Positions 44,244 to 53,573 are shown, numbered from the stretch's first letter. The stretch is DNA of 64,000 bases from Arthrobacter sp. 260 (GCF_013116745.1 NZ_JABFOE010000012.1:62001-126000); one strand, 5' to 3'. Translations and numbers: made by a program. Notes: generated by a model from the sequence alone, not told the origin.

Positions 44244-44263
44244 TTATACCCCCTAGGGTATTA
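44244..44263. promoter_or_regulatory. CsoR/CstR-type operator 3 before persulfide dioxygenase
   Basis: ATACCCCCTAGGGTAT (44246-44261) is an almost perfect CsoR-type pseudo-palindrome within an AT-rich stretch (TTATTATTGTTAT), 60 bases before the dioxygenase start. It suggests a second repressor-controlled promoter inside the cargo. Confidence 0.75.
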
Positions 44264-44322
44264 TTATTGTTATCAGAACAACGGGGAACGCTCCCCACCA
44301 CTTCCGCGAAGGAGAGCACCAC

Positions 44323-45729
44323 ATGCTTATCGAGCGTATTTACGATGAAGACCTCGCCCAGGCCAGCTACCTGATCGGCTGCCAGGCCAACGGCACGGCT
44401 GTCGTGGTCGACGGCCGCCGCGACATCGCGGTCTACCAGGACCTGGCCGCGAAGAACGGCATGAAGATCATTGCCGTCACCGAAACCCACATCCACGCCG
44501 ACTACCTCTCCGGTACCCGCGAACTTGCCGCCGCCACGGGCGCGAAGATTTACGTCTCGGGTGAGGGCGGGCCGGACTGGCAGTACGAATTCGACGGTGA
44601 ACGGCTCTACGACGGCGACGCGATCACCGTAGGCAACATCAGCATCCAGGCCGTCCACACCCCCGGGCACACCCCCGAACACCTGTCGTTCCTCGTGACC
44701 GACGGTGCGTTCAGCGACCAGCCCGGCTACCTGCTCTCCGGCGACTTCGTGTTCTCCGGCGACCTGGGCCGGCCGGACCTGCTGGACGAGGCAGCCGGCG
44801 GGATCGACACCCGGTTCGAGGGCGCCAAGCAGCTGTTCGCGAGCCTGCGGGATAAGTTCCTGACGCTGCCGGACTACGTCCAGGTCCACCCCGCCCACGG
44901 CGCCGGCAGCGCCTGCGGCAAGGCCCTGGGCGCCGTCCCCTCCTCCACCGTCGGCTACGAACGCCTCTACTCCTGGTGGGGACCTTACCTGGCCGCGAAC
45001 GACGAGGCCGGTTTCATCACCGAGCTCCTCGACGGCCAGCCCGACGCCCACGCCTACTTCGGCCGGATGAAGCGTGAAAACCGTCAAGGACCGGCCGTCA
45101 TGGGCGAACGCGCCCCGCTGCCCGAACTTACCACCGGGATCGTTGCCGCGGGCCTGGCAGAAGACACTCTGACCTTCATCGACACCCGCCCCAACAGCGA
45201 AGTCCATAAGGGCACCGTGGTCCGGTCCCTGAACGTACCTGCCGGCAAGTCCGTAGCGAGTTACGGCGCCTGGGTGGTGAACCCGGAAACCGATCAGAAC
45301 CCCCTGGTACTCCTGGCCAAGGACCAGGAACAGGCGCAGGACATGTGGGACCACCTGGTACGGGTGGGCATCGACAACGTCGCCGGCTACCTTACCGGCA
45401 TCGACGGGCTGCCCACCTTCACTCCGAAGCTGATCCAGCCCGAGGAACTCGACGGGTTCGACGCCGCCATGGTGCTCGATGTCCGCAACAAGACCGAGCA
45501 CACCGCCGGGCACGTCCCCGGCTCCCACCAGCTCAGCGGCGGCCGCGCCATGTGGCACCTGGATGAGCTTCCGGCCGAAGGCACTATCGTGAGCTACTGC
45601 CAGTCCGGCGTGCGGAACTCCGTCGCGGCCAGCGCCCTGCGCCGGGCCGGGTACGACGTCGTCGAGCTCGAGGGCAGCTACGCTGGCTGGCAAACCTGGC
45701 AGAACTCCGGCCAGTCAGCCAAGGCCTAG
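44323..45729 (+). CDS. CstB-like persulfide dioxygenase-rhodanese fusion
   Basis: A 468-aa protein preceded by GAAGGAGAG. The N-terminal ~230 residues are a metallo-beta-lactamase-fold non-haem iron domain: ETHIHADYLSGTREL (His56, His58, Asp60), HTPGHTPEHLSF and LLSGDFVFSGDLGRPDLL, as in ETHE1 persulfide dioxygenases. Two rhodanese domains follow. The first (about residues 270-360, FIDTRPNSEVHKG) lacks the catalytic Cys loop. The second (about 375-460) has SYCQSGVRNSVAASAL with Cys426. This is the CstB arrangement, which oxidises low-molecular-weight persulfides to thiosulfate or sulfite. It is the central enzyme of the cargo. Confidence 0.92.
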   Translation: MLIERIYDEDLAQASYLIGCQANGTAVVVDGRRDIAVYQDLAAKNGMKIIAVTETHIHADYLSGTRELAAATGAKIYVSGEGGPDWQYEFDGERLYDGDAITVGNISIQAVHTPGHTPEHLSFLVTDGAFSDQPGYLLSGDFVFSGDLGRPDLLDEAAGGIDTRFEGAKQLFASLRDKFLTLPDYVQVHPAHGAGSACGKALGAVPSSTVGYERLYSWWGPYLAANDEAGFITELLDGQPDAHAYFGRMKRENRQGPAVMGERAPLPELTTGIVAAGLAEDTLTFIDTRPNSEVHKGTVVRSLNVPAGKSVASYGAWVVNPETDQNPLVLLAKDQEQAQDMWDHLVRVGIDNVAGYLTGIDGLPTFTPKLIQPEELDGFDAAMVLDVRNKTEHTAGHVPGSHQLSGGRAMWHLDELPAEGTIVSYCQSGVRNSVAASALRRAGYDVVELEGSYAGWQTWQNSGQSAKA

Positions 45730-45813
45730 AACCACCGGCACTGCACGGCCCCTGAAAGTCCACGGTCAGGAACGGCCTGGCCGTGCACGACAAGAGATAA
45801 GGAATCCCCTTTG

Positions 45814-46086
45814 ATGATGAACGGCTTTGGTATGGGCGGGATGGGACTTGCCTGGATCTTCTGGCTTCTGCTGATCGCGGGCGTAGTCGTGCTCGCCGTG
45901 GTGCTGGTCAAAGCCTTCACCCGCAACGCCGGCGGCAACACCCCCGCCGATCTGCAAGGACCACCGCGCACCGGTGTCGGCCCCGCCCGGGCCCGGGAGA
46001 TCCTTCAGGAGCGCTACGCCCGCGGCGAGATCAGCGCCGAGGAATACCAGGAACGGCGGCGGATCCTGGAGGAGAACGGCCCGTGA
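45814..46086 (+). CDS. SHOCT-domain membrane protein
   Basis: ATG 45814 is preferred over the TTG three bases before, with AAGGAA upstream; 90 aa. A Met/Gly-rich N-terminus (MMNGFGMGGMGLAW) leads into one helix (IFWLLLIAGVVVLAVVLVKAF). A C-terminal SHOCT motif (ARAREILQERYARGEISAEEYQERRRILEE) follows. The stop overlaps the oxidase start as GTGA. The Met-rich end could bind copper at the outer face, in keeping with the neighbouring multicopper oxidase; this is inference. Confidence 0.85.
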   Translation: MMNGFGMGGMGLAWIFWLLLIAGVVVLAVVLVKAFTRNAGGNTPADLQGPPRTGVGPARAREILQERYARGEISAEEYQERRRILEENGP

Positions 46087-47597
46087 GGCAGCTGACACGC
46101 CGCCAGCTGCTGGCACTGGGTGCGGTCGGAGCCGGCGCTACCGCTGCCGGCGGCGCCGGGCTGTGGCTGACCACCGGCACCGGCTCCGGCTCCGGATACG
46201 CCGGGGGTGAGGACCTGGCCGAACCCCAGGTGCTGGCCAGCCGCGGCGGCGTACTGGAACTGGACCTGACCGCCGCGCCGGCACGGGTCCGCGTCGGCGG
46301 GCGGGAGGCCTCCGTTCAGGCGTTCAACGGCTCCCTGCCCGGCCCGACCCTGCGGGTGCACGCTGGCGACACGATCCGGATCACGATGCGCAACGGGCTG
46401 CAGGCTCCCACGAACCTGCACGTGCACGGACTGCACGTCTCCCCGCAGGGCAACAGCGACAACCCCTTCGTCAGCATTGACCCCGGCGGGTCCTTCGACT
46501 ACGAGTTCAGCCTGCCCGGGGACCACCCGCCGGGTACCTACTGGTACCACCCCCACCGCCACGGCCACGTCGCCGACCAGGTCGCCGCCGGCCTCTACGG
46601 GGCCATCGTGGTGGAAGACCCCGACCCGGTCCCGGTCACCCGGGACCGGGTGCTGGTGGTCTCCGACCTGTCCCTCGACGCCGACGGCAATCTCGCCGAG
46701 GTAAACCAGATGCAGCAGATGATGGGACGCGAGGGACAGATCGTCCTGGTCAACGGGCAGGTCCGCCCGCAACTGCGCGCCGCCCCCGGAGAACGGGAGC
46801 GGTGGCGGATCATCAACGCCTGCCCCTCCCGGTACCTGCGCCTGGCACTGGAGGGCCAGGGGGTCCGGCTGCTCAGCCGGGACCTCGGACGCCTGCCGGT
46901 CCCCGAGGACGTCACCGAAGTGGTTCTCGCCCCTGGCAACCGCGTTGAGCTGCTCGTGGAAACCCGAGAGGGATCCTCCACCCTCACCGCGGCCCCTGTG
47001 GACCGCGGCAGCATGAACGCCATGATGAGCGGGGCCATGAGGGGTGACAACGTACCCGGTGGCGACCCGGTCGAACTGCTCACCCTGGCCGTCTCGGGAA
47101 GCGCCGGCACTGACCCAGGGCCCGTGCCCGAGGGACAGCCGCTGCGCGATCTGCGGAACGAACCGGTCACCGCCGCCCGTACCCTGGACTTCGCCATGGG
47201 CATGAACGGAAACACGGGCATGAACGAAAACATGGGCGGGGGAATGGGCATGGGCAGCGGACAGGGCACCATGATGGCCTTCACCATCAACGGACGGAAG
47301 TTCGACCCCGAACGGCTCGACGAGACGGCAGCAGCCGGGACCGTGGAAGAGTGGACCCTGGCCAACTCCAGCCCCATGGACCACCCCGTCCACCTGCACG
47401 TGTGGCCCATGCAGGTCGTCCAGGACGGCGGCCGCGACGTGACCAGGCCCACTTGGCAGGACGTGGTCAACGTCCCCGCCCGCAGCCAGGTGAAAGTCCG
47501 GGTGGCCTTTGACGACTTTCCCGGCCGCACCGTGTTCCACTGCCACATCCTGGACCACGAAGACCAAGGCATGATGGCCACCGTCCAAGCCCGCTGA
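46083..47597 (+). CDS. Multicopper oxidase, Tat-exported, CueO/laccase-like
   Basis: A 504-aa protein with a Tat signal (RRQLLALGAVGAGATAAGG). All four copper motifs are present: HVHGLH near residues 113-118, YHPHRHGH near 155-162, HPVHLHVWPM near 434, and HCHILDHEDQGMM near 486, with the type 1 Cys487. Met-rich segments (SMNAMMSGAMRG and MGMNGNTGMNENMGGGMGMG) resemble the Cu(I)-binding loop of CueO. It would oxidise Cu(I) or phenolic substrates outside the cell using O2. Its presence in a sulfur transposon suggests joint protection against copper and sulfide, which react with each other. Confidence 0.93.
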   Translation: MRQLTRRQLLALGAVGAGATAAGGAGLWLTTGTGSGSGYAGGEDLAEPQVLASRGGVLELDLTAAPARVRVGGREASVQAFNGSLPGPTLRVHAGDTIRITMRNGLQAPTNLHVHGLHVSPQGNSDNPFVSIDPGGSFDYEFSLPGDHPPGTYWYHPHRHGHVADQVAAGLYGAIVVEDPDPVPVTRDRVLVVSDLSLDADGNLAEVNQMQQMMGREGQIVLVNGQVRPQLRAAPGERERWRIINACPSRYLRLALEGQGVRLLSRDLGRLPVPEDVTEVVLAPGNRVELLVETREGSSTLTAAPVDRGSMNAMMSGAMRGDNVPGGDPVELLTLAVSGSAGTDPGPVPEGQPLRDLRNEPVTAARTLDFAMGMNGNTGMNENMGGGMGMGSGQGTMMAFTINGRKFDPERLDETAAAGTVEEWTLANSSPMDHPVHLHVWPMQVVQDGGRDVTRPTWQDVVNVPARSQVKVRVAFDDFPGRTVFHCHILDHEDQGMMATVQAR

Positions 47598-47664
47598 CCA
47601 GCCAGCGACCGCGGGAAAACTCACTGCAACCCATGGCTCTGCAACCTGTGCCCTACGACCCCCG

Positions 47665-49071
47665 GTGCGGATACGTCCAGAATCAAAACAGACACGGGCG
47701 GGTAAACGGCCGGCTCCACAGGGACACCGCCGTCGGCTCAGCCGGATACCGCACCGAACACCGACAGGATCCGTCAATGGCCTCAGGCAACACCCCGCCC
47801 GCCGGCAGCCCCGAACCCCAGCGGGCATCACGCTGGGCCTGCGGCAGAACCTGGCCCAGTTCATGCTCCTCGTCGCCGTCAACGCCCTGGTCGGCGGCAC
47901 CCTTGGCCAGGAGCGGACGGTGCTGCCGCTGCTCGCCGGACAGGTCTTCCACCTCGACCAGTACACCTCCGCCCTGACCTACATCCTGGCGTTCGGGCTG
48001 GCCAAAGCCGCCACCAACTACTTCGCCGGAACCCTCTCGGACCGCCACGGCCGCAAACCCGTCCTGGTCGCCGGCTGGCTCATCGCCCTCCCGGTCCCGG
48101 TCCTGCTGATCTACGGGCCGTCCTGGGGCTGGATCGTCGCGGCCAACGTGGTGCTCGGCATCAGCCAGGGCCTGACCTGGTCGACCACGGTGATGATGAA
48201 AATGGACCTCGTCGGCCCCGAACGCCGCGGCCTGGCCATGGGGCTGAACGAAGCAGCCGGTTACCTCGGCGTCGCAGGCACCGCACTGGCCACCGGTTAC
48301 ATCGCCTCCACCTACGGGCTGCGTCCAGGGCCGTTCCTGCTCGGCGCCGCCTTCATCGCGGTCGGACTCGGCCTGTCCGTCCTGGCCGTGCCGGAAACCC
48401 ACCACCACGCCAAGGCCGAAGCCGCCGCCCATGTCCCGGTCCACGCCGGAAGCCAGGCCGGGCTGAGCAACCGTGCCGTCTTCACCCTGACCAGCTTCCG
48501 CGACAAATCCCTCTCCTCCGTCAGCCAGGCCGGGATGGTGAACAACCTCAACGACGGCCTCGCCTGGGGACTTTTCCCCGTCCTGTTCGCCGCCGCAGGG
48601 CTCAGCATCGAACGCATCGGCATCCTCGCCGCTCTCTACCCGGCCGTCTGGGGCGCCGGGCAGCTGGTCACCTACGCGCTCTCGGACCGGATCGGGCGCA
48701 AACCCCTGATCGCCGGCGGCATGTTCGTCCAGGCCGCGGCGCTGGGCATGGTCGCCTTCGGGAATGACTTTGGAATTTGGCTTGCCGCCGTCATCCTGCT
48801 CGGTGCCGGCACCGCCATGGTCTACCCGACGCTGCTTGCAGCGATCGGCGACGTCGCCCACCCCGGGTGGCGGGCACGTTCAGTCGGCATCTACCGGCTA
48901 TGGCGCGATGGCGGATTCGCCGTCGGCGCCCTGCTCTCGGGACTCATCGCCGACGCCTACGGCATCCCGGCAGCCGTATTGACCGTCGCCGGCCTGACTG
49001 CGCTCTCCGGCTTCATCGTGGCCATCCGCATGCGCCCCATTGACCACATAAACCCCCGCCCCACAGGCTGA
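47665..49071 (+). CDS. MFS transporter
   Basis: A major facilitator with about twelve helices. The conserved loop DRHGRKPVLVAGW after helix 2 and its counterpart SDRIGRKPLIAGGMF in the second half are present. The frame opens at GTG 47665 but its first ~50 residues are basic and look non-coding. A better start, ATG 47777 with AGGA upstream, encodes MASGNTPPAGSPEPQR in a different frame and would join the transporter frame near 47820 if one base were missing. The true N-terminus may therefore be frameshifted. The substrate is unknown. It is the last cargo gene before the transposition genes. Confidence 0.8.
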   Translation: MRIRPESKQTRAGKRPAPQGHRRRLSRIPHRTPTGSVNGLRQHPARRQPRTPAGITLGLRQNLAQFMLLVAVNALVGGTLGQERTVLPLLAGQVFHLDQYTSALTYILAFGLAKAATNYFAGTLSDRHGRKPVLVAGWLIALPVPVLLIYGPSWGWIVAANVVLGISQGLTWSTTVMMKMDLVGPERRGLAMGLNEAAGYLGVAGTALATGYIASTYGLRPGPFLLGAAFIAVGLGLSVLAVPETHHHAKAEAAAHVPVHAGSQAGLSNRAVFTLTSFRDKSLSSVSQAGMVNNLNDGLAWGLFPVLFAAAGLSIERIGILAALYPAVWGAGQLVTYALSDRIGRKPLIAGGMFVQAAALGMVAFGNDFGIWLAAVILLGAGTAMVYPTLLAAIGDVAHPGWRARSVGIYRLWRDGGFAVGALLSGLIADAYGIPAAVLTVAGLTALSGFIVAIRMRPIDHINPRPTG

Positions 49072-49171
49072 CACACAGGGGATTAGGGCGGCGGCGGGGA
49101 CAAATAGCCGCCCCGCGGCGCTGAACCGTAGGTTTAGGCCACTTCCCGTTCCCTGTTCACTGCCCGGCAGA

Positions 49172-49783
49172 CTATCTGGAAAAAAGTTTCTCACCGTCCG
49201 GACGCAGTTCCCCTGTGGGTGATACGTGCCGGTACAGGGTCTGCCGGGTGATTCCCAGCTCGTCGCAGAGGTCCCCGACCTTGGTGTCGGGCTGGCCCAT
49301 GGATGCCATGGCGAGCCGGACTTTGGCCGGTGTCATTTTGTAGGGCCGTCCGCCTTTTCGTCCGCGGGCCCGTGCCGAGGCGAGGCCGGCGAGGGTGCGT
49401 TCGGAGATGAGCTCGCGTTCGAATTCGGCCAGGGCCGCGAAGATTCCAAAGACCAGTTTCCCGGAGGCGGTGGTGGTGTCGATGGCGGCGCCCTGTCCGG
49501 TGAGGACTTTGAGGCCGATGCCCCGTTCGGTGAGGTTATGGACGACGTTGACCAGGTGGCGCAGGTCGCGGCCGAGGCGGTCGAGCTTCCAGACCACCAG
49601 GGTGTCGCCGTCCCGGAGGGCTTTGAGGCAGGCGGTCAGGTGCGGGCGGTCGTCGCGTTTGCCGGACGCCTTGTCTTCATACAACTGGCCGGAGTCGACG
49701 CCGGCGGCAAGCAGGGCATCGCGCTGCAGGTCGGTGGTCTGTGATCCGTCGGTTTTGGAAACCCGCATATAGCCGACCAGCAT
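49172..49783 (-). CDS. tnpR: Serine recombinase, Tn3-type resolvase
   Basis: Start chosen at ATG 49783 because GGAGGG lies eight bases upstream; 203 aa. The resolvase domain begins MLVGYMRVSKTDGSQTTDLQRDAL, with the nucleophile Ser in RVSK. WKLDRLGRDLRHLVN and FGIFAALAEFERELISERT are conserved catalytic and dimer regions. A C-terminal helix-turn-helix follows (VGDLCDELGITRQTLYRHV). It resolves transposition cointegrates at res. It is transcribed in the same direction as tnpA and lies downstream of it, away from the right end. Confidence 0.95.
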   Translation of the reverse strand: MLVGYMRVSKTDGSQTTDLQRDALLAAGVDSGQLYEDKASGKRDDRPHLTACLKALRDGDTLVVWKLDRLGRDLRHLVNVVHNLTERGIGLKVLTGQGAAIDTTTASGKLVFGIFAALAEFERELISERTLAGLASARARGRKGGRPYKMTPAKVRLAMASMGQPDTKVGDLCDELGITRQTLYRHVSPTGELRPDGEKLFSR

Positions 49784-49801
49784 CCGGTTGCCCTCCATCA
49801 T

Positions 49802-49915
49802 TTATACGTTCGTTTAAGTGACTCGCGGAAGCAAGATCTGTTACCAGGCAAAAAGTGTCATTTAACCCGTTACTTATACTGAGTCATTCAAACGATAGCG
49901 GACGCCGCTATCTGA
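49802..49915. other. Putative res site of the Tn3-family element
   Basis: The stretch between tnpR and tnpA is AT-richer than its surroundings. It holds spaced, partly inverted elements such as cgtttaagtgactcg, aagtgtcatttaac, gttacttatactgagtca and cattcaaacgatagcg, in the manner of resolvase binding sites I-III. Subsite borders cannot be set by eye. Confidence 0.5.
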
Positions 49916-50007
49916 CAGGGACCGAGGGAATGTCCGGCCGGCAGACAAGCTGCTTCAACACGGGTCGTTCCCAACGGAGGCTTTTGAAACAGTGCGCCGC
50001 TTTCAGC

Positions 50008-53000
50008 TCAGGCGTCCCGGTCCTCGTCGGGGTTCCGGAAGGGCCGAAGCTGTGTGCCGGCGGGGTCCGCGGTGAAAGAGTAGCGGCCGAGCATGTTGAT
50101 GTGTTCCGAGACCAGCGGGGAAAGGCGTTGCACGTCTTCTTCGCTTACGCCCACACCTCGGCCGGAGAGCTCGGTGAGCGCGGCGTCCATGTAGCGGGTG
50201 TTCCACAGGATCACCGCGTTGAGGACCAGGCCCAGGGCTCCGAGCTGGTCTTCCTGGCCTTCGCGGTAGGACTGTCGGATCTGCCCTCGGCGGCCGTGGA
50301 ATATGAGTCTGGCCAGGGCGTGCCGGGATTCCTGCAACGTCAACTGCGTATGAATCTGCCGGCGGTAGCCCTCGTCGATGTCGATGAAGTCCAGCAGGTG
50401 CCCGGTTTTGGCTATTCTGCCGTACTCCGCCAAAGCTTTTCCGAGCAGAGTCGGCGTCCCGCCGCTCTGGGTCACGCGCAGAATTTCCGAAGCGCGCACC
50501 GTCCCGGCGGTCAGGGATCCGGCCAGGCGGAGCATGTCCGGCCAGTTGGCCGTGATGAGTTCCAGATTGATCCGGTTGCGTCCGGCGACGGCGTTCAGCT
50601 GTCCATAGTCCGCCGTGGTGCCGATGCGCCAGAACCGTTGATCCGGAAGGCCGGCCAGGCGGGGCGAGAAGCGGTATCCAAGCAGGGTGAAAAGCGCGAA
50701 TACCTGATCGGAGTAGGAGGCCGTATCGGTGGCAACCATTTCGGGGCGTTGGCCGCCGTCGAGATCGAGCAGCCCGTCCAGAATATGCAGAGAGTCACGG
50801 ACCGTCCCGGGGACGACGACGGCACCCAGGCCCGCCACCTGGTCGTTGAGATAGTTCAGCCAGGTCAGGCCACGGCCCTGGCCGAAATAGCGCGGGTTCG
50901 CCCCGGCGTTGACGGTAGCCACCGGCACCACAAACCGCATTCCATCAACGGACGCCAGCAGCCCGGCACCCCAACGCTGGGCGAGGCCAAGACCGGACTG
51001 GGCCTGGATCAGCCGGGAGTTAGCCGCGCGCAGAGTGTCGGCGCGCACATAGTTTTGATCGACATGTGACAGGCGTCCACGGGTCAGTGCCGGATGTCCG
51101 TCCTTGACCACCGGGGCCAGGCCCACGTTGCACGCCTCGGCCACCAGAATGGCGGCGACGGAAACGCCGAGCTGCTCCATCCGTGCGGAGGCCTCCGAAA
51201 CGTGGCTGAATTCCGACAGGAAGCCCGTCCAGGAATGAACTTCCAACAGCACATCGGGCAGGTCTACCCGCGGCAGCATCGCCGACACCAACCCCCGAAG
51301 CTGCGTCAATGACTGAGGTACCGTCCTGGCTTCCAGGGGCGAGAGATGAACCTTGCCGTCATCGCTAACCCGTACCGCGGGATTGTCGGCCAATTGACCG
51401 GCCGCCGCCCGGTAGCGCGCGTCCAGGCTCTGGCGGACCCCCTCGAGGTGGGCCGTGGGATCTTCAGGCAGCTGGAGCGCTCTCAACGTCTCATGCTTGG
51501 TCGCCTGCCATGCCGGGCCGGCCAGCAGCCGTGCCCTGGGATCCCCCCAGCGGCGCCCGCCAAGAACGAAAATATCCCTGCGCCGCAGCGCTTTGTGGAC
51601 GGCATCCATTACCGCCACCGTATAGGCCCTGCGGTCGATCCCTTCGGAAGTGTTGATAAGGCGCTGCCAGGCTGGCGAGAGAACGGACAGATCAGCCTGT
51701 CCTGAACCGGTTTTACCGCCGCTCAGAACGTCCGGCAGCGCTGTCAGTGCCGCCAACGTCGGGGCCCCGCCTGCCGTGGCCCCAAAGGGCGCCGCCGATG
51801 CCAAAGCCGGCAGGAACGAACGCACCGTGGTGAACCGGCGCATCATCTCGGCCGCGGTGTCGCCCTCGCTGCCGGCCGGATTAACCAGCTCAGTCACAAC
51901 CTCCACCGCAGCACGCAACTCGGGCAACGAAATTTGCTCGGCAAGCACCGATGCGGCATCTGCCCCGGAAAATTCCGTATTGCCCAGGACCTCAACCAGT
52001 GTTTCCGCAGCTCTGGCCAGCTGCAGCGACGCCTTCGACAAGCGGGGCAGGGACTTCAACCGGGCTGTTGCGGATTCCCGCGCCGCTTTGCGGACCACAC
52101 GTTCGGTGACGATCGCATCCAGGGCATCACACAAATCATCGGCAACCTCGGCCGTCAACGCCCGCACGGCGCACAGCAGAGTGGCGCCCCTGCGTTGGCC
52201 CGACAGCCCCTGAAGCGCCGAGGCCTTGCCTGCCAGCCCATAGCGGGCTAGGGCGTTCATCCGGCCCGCGGGCACCGTCTCCAGGCCAACAGTCTCCGCG
52301 CCCAGAGCCCGCAGGCGTGCCAGCCGGTCCAGCTGCCGCAGCAATTCCGGCACCGATACCCTTGAAGGTCCCGTCCTCAGCCTTTCCCACGCGGTCAGCC
52401 TCGAACCCTCCTCAACGCGAAGCAGACCCTCCAGCTCATGGATCAAGGAGTGTCCGGCCGCGTCAACCAGCACGGCATAGAGCCGCTCATTCGCGCCGGC
52501 GCGAACCTCTGAAACCAGGCGAGTCAACGTGGAGACGCCCGGAAGAAGGACCTTCCGCTCACGCAACCAGACCGCCGCACGTTCAAACAAGCGAACCGGT
52601 CCTTCCGACGACGTCCACGCCCGGGCCGATAAAAACAGCTTCAGATCCTGGTAACTGGCCGGATCAGCGAATTCCACGTACCCGTAGACAGCGGAGATCT
52701 CCGCAGCATGCTCATAACCGGTCTGTGTCCGCTGCGCGTAAAGCTTGAGAACGGAGGCATCCGCAATCCCAAGTTGTCCAGCCAAGGACTCGACCACCGG
52801 CCAGGGAACAGCCAACGGATCCGTCAGGAACCGGCCCAAGACCCGCACCGTAGCCAACTGCACGGCGAATCCCAGACGGTTGTGCATCCCCCGGCGGCGG
52901 CCGGCTACCGCCAGATCGGCATCATCCAGCCAGCAAAAGCGTTCCAGGTCCTCCCGCGATACCTCATCAGGGAACCGCCCGAACCCGGCGGCCTGCTCAT

Positions 53001-53022
53001 CACTTAGAAAATCAACCGCCAT
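50008..53022 (-). CDS. tnpA: Tn3-family transposase
   Basis: A 1004-aa protein, the usual length. The N-terminus (FLSDEQAAGFGRFPDEVSREDLERFCWLDDADL) is a DUF4158 domain that contacts the terminal repeats. The C-terminal RNase H-like domain carries MVATDTASYSDQVFALF and FSPRLAGLPDQRFW, followed by the LARLIFHGRRGQIRQSYREGQEDQLGALGLVLNAVILWNT block conserved across the family. It catalyses replicative transposition. It starts at 53022, just inside the right terminal repeat, and reads leftwards to the res region. It appears intact. Confidence 0.95.
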   Translation of the reverse strand: MAVDFLSDEQAAGFGRFPDEVSREDLERFCWLDDADLAVAGRRRGMHNRLGFAVQLATVRVLGRFLTDPLAVPWPVVESLAGQLGIADASVLKLYAQRTQTGYEHAAEISAVYGYVEFADPASYQDLKLFLSARAWTSSEGPVRLFERAAVWLRERKVLLPGVSTLTRLVSEVRAGANERLYAVLVDAAGHSLIHELEGLLRVEEGSRLTAWERLRTGPSRVSVPELLRQLDRLARLRALGAETVGLETVPAGRMNALARYGLAGKASALQGLSGQRRGATLLCAVRALTAEVADDLCDALDAIVTERVVRKAARESATARLKSLPRLSKASLQLARAAETLVEVLGNTEFSGADAASVLAEQISLPELRAAVEVVTELVNPAGSEGDTAAEMMRRFTTVRSFLPALASAAPFGATAGGAPTLAALTALPDVLSGGKTGSGQADLSVLSPAWQRLINTSEGIDRRAYTVAVMDAVHKALRRRDIFVLGGRRWGDPRARLLAGPAWQATKHETLRALQLPEDPTAHLEGVRQSLDARYRAAAGQLADNPAVRVSDDGKVHLSPLEARTVPQSLTQLRGLVSAMLPRVDLPDVLLEVHSWTGFLSEFSHVSEASARMEQLGVSVAAILVAEACNVGLAPVVKDGHPALTRGRLSHVDQNYVRADTLRAANSRLIQAQSGLGLAQRWGAGLLASVDGMRFVVPVATVNAGANPRYFGQGRGLTWLNYLNDQVAGLGAVVVPGTVRDSLHILDGLLDLDGGQRPEMVATDTASYSDQVFALFTLLGYRFSPRLAGLPDQRFWRIGTTADYGQLNAVAGRNRINLELITANWPDMLRLAGSLTAGTVRASEILRVTQSGGTPTLLGKALAEYGRIAKTGHLLDFIDIDEGYRRQIHTQLTLQESRHALARLIFHGRRGQIRQSYREGQEDQLGALGLVLNAVILWNTRYMDAALTELSGRGVGVSEEDVQRLSPLVSEHINMLGRYSFTADPAGTQLRPFRNPDEDRDA

Positions 53023-53049
53023 GGCGCCAATTCAACAGTAACCGGATCC

Positions 53050-53087
53050 CTTACCGTGAATTTCCGTACCGATCCTCCTCAGACCCC
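53050..53087 (-). repeat. Right 38-bp terminal inverted repeat of the Tn3-family element
   Basis: Read on the minus strand it begins GGGGTCTGAGGAGGATCGGT and ends before the sequence AAGTACGACG of a truncated ParA-like gene. Confidence 0.9.
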
Positions 53088-53573
53088 AAGTACGACGTGC
53101 TGCGCTCGGATGAGAACGACGAAGGAGATCACGAGATCTCCGCTGATGAGGTGGACGCCGTTCACTCCGTGGCCGCGAAGTATTACCGCATGATCGTGAT
53201 GGACTCAGGGAACACCGCAAGGGCCGCGAACTGGCGTGCCATGATCGGCCACACCGATCAGCTCGTGATCCCCACAACGACCATGGAGGACCGCGCAGAG
53301 GCCGCGAAACTCACCCTGCAAACCCTCGCCGCACGAGACCAACTCTTAGCACAGCTGGCCGAAGACGCCGTCGTCATCATTTCCCAGTGGAAAGCCGAGG
53401 ACGGCGACGAAGCCCGCCGTATCGCTGACGGCTTCGCACCACTGGTCCGCCGCGTGGTCACCGTTCCTTATGACCAGGCACTCAAAGCCGGACGCATCCG
53501 ACACACCGCCTTAAAACCAGCCACACAACGCGCCTGGCCAGCCGCAGCCGGCGCGGTAGCGCAAGGACTGTGA
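53088..53573 (+). pseudogene. ParA/MinD-like ATPase, 5'-truncated second copy
   Basis: These 486 bases align without gaps to the last 486 bases of the ParA-like gene at 37443-38945, starting at the codons for KYDVLRSDE and ending at the same stop. Sequence changes are scattered, for example QLLAQLAED against EHSAQLAEN. The Walker A half is missing because the transposon right end abuts the first codon. A GTG at 53097 could start a 158-aa C-terminal fragment, but it would have no ATP-binding loop. It keeps Walker B (MIVMDSGN) and a small DNA-binding gene downstream. Confidence 0.85.

Noticed and set aside
44215-45693. 492-codon minus-strand frame opposite the persulfide dioxygenase
   Set aside because: A GC-skew shadow; the plus-strand frame has complete catalytic motifs, operator and ribosome binding site.
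46014-47966. 650-codon minus-strand frame opposite the multicopper oxidase
   Set aside because: No start signals and no domain; it spans two plus-strand genes with full motifs.
49855-51069. 404-codon plus-strand frame opposite the transposase
   Set aside because: Antisense to the conserved C-terminal transposase domain and lacking any motif.
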